A model generated the notes under the pieces. The model did no database searches, was not told where the DNA came from, and was given only the letters and a program-made list of their open reading frames with translations. Below are positions 42,452 to 42,482 of a stretch of 42,482 bases of DNA, piece by piece. A program made the position numbers and the translations under genes. This DNA comes from Ruminobacter amylophilus (lineage in GTDB: Bacteria > Pseudomonadota > Gammaproteobacteria > Enterobacterales > Succinivibrionaceae). Each line of letters opens with the position of its first letter. Position 1 is the stretch's first letter. The stretch spans positions 1 through 42,482 of the forward strand of contig NZ_FOXF01000020.1 of assembly GCF_900115655.1 (NCBI RefSeq), written 5' to 3'.

Positions 42452-42482
42452 ATGCCAATACCTAGAGATATTCTTGATGTAG
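42452..42482 (+). CDS. Start of an unidentified protein, 3' truncated by window
   Basis: Only MPIPRDILDV is visible. The ATG has CGGAG at good distance and a consensus promoter upstream, so this is very probably a true gene start. Ten residues do not identify the product. The inverted repeat immediately before the start would fit a transposase gene at an insertion-sequence end, but this is speculative. Confidence 0.6.
   Translation, partial: MPIPRDILDV

Noticed and set aside
1-42482. CRISPR array, tRNA or rRNA genes, prophage genes
   Set aside because: No regularly spaced direct repeats, no cloverleaf other than the tmRNA tRNA-like part, and no phage structural or integrase genes were seen.

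Overview
The window looks like a chromosomal segment of a gammaproteobacterium. MalE, AroA, Icd, SmpB, GalU, YciB and YciI read like enterobacterial orthologues, the tmRNA tag (ANDESYALAA) is a close variant of the usual gammaproteobacterial tag, and the 3'-CCA of tmRNA is encoded. A host-associated anaerobe of the Succinivibrionaceae type would fit the style of the proteins, but that is an impression and not a measured placement.

Positions 1-22919 hold a non-ribosomal peptide locus with its own transport system, entered from the left inside a first NRPS protein. The order is: the end of an A-T NRPS protein; a second NRPS protein with TubC-type docking, heterocyclisation (Cy), cysteine-type adenylation (A), carrier (T) and thioester reductase (R) domains; a type II thioesterase and a strong terminator; then, on the minus strand, exbB-exbD-tonB-RND exporter, two ABC transporters of the YbtP/YbtQ kind, and a TonB-dependent receptor; and finally, on the plus strand, a stand-alone condensation-like acyltransferase and a phosphopantetheinyl transferase. 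The most economical reading is a metallophore (siderophore-like) system. Its assembly line makes a thiazoline from cysteine and releases it reductively as an aldehyde or alcohol instead of hydrolysing it to an acid. The exbB operon and the receptor carry the same palindromic operator, TGTTA-N8-TAACA, which suggests one regulator; this is not a recognisable Fur box.

The locus is interrupted at 6081-10097 by an ISL3-type transposase remnant with an in-frame stop, an AT-richer gene pair (a small exported protein and an outer-membrane-lipoprotein subtilase), and a 61-nt perfect-arm hairpin in front of a short ORF. This looks like inserted or rearranged DNA.

Positions 23088-28018 carry accessory genes: a protein with two winged-helix-like segments behind a nested dyad operator, an orphan maltose-binding protein (malE), an unknown four-helix membrane protein, and yciB. 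Positions 28469-42195 are mostly housekeeping: yciI-galU; a minus-strand run of a CaCA antiporter, ygiQ, small and lipoprotein genes, aroA and a periplasmic protein; smpB-ssrA; an aldo/keto reductase with a flavodoxin; icd; and a nitroreductase. The right edge enters a new plus-strand gene whose promoter lies inside a perfect 35-bp palindrome. I found no CRISPR array, tRNA or rRNA gene.
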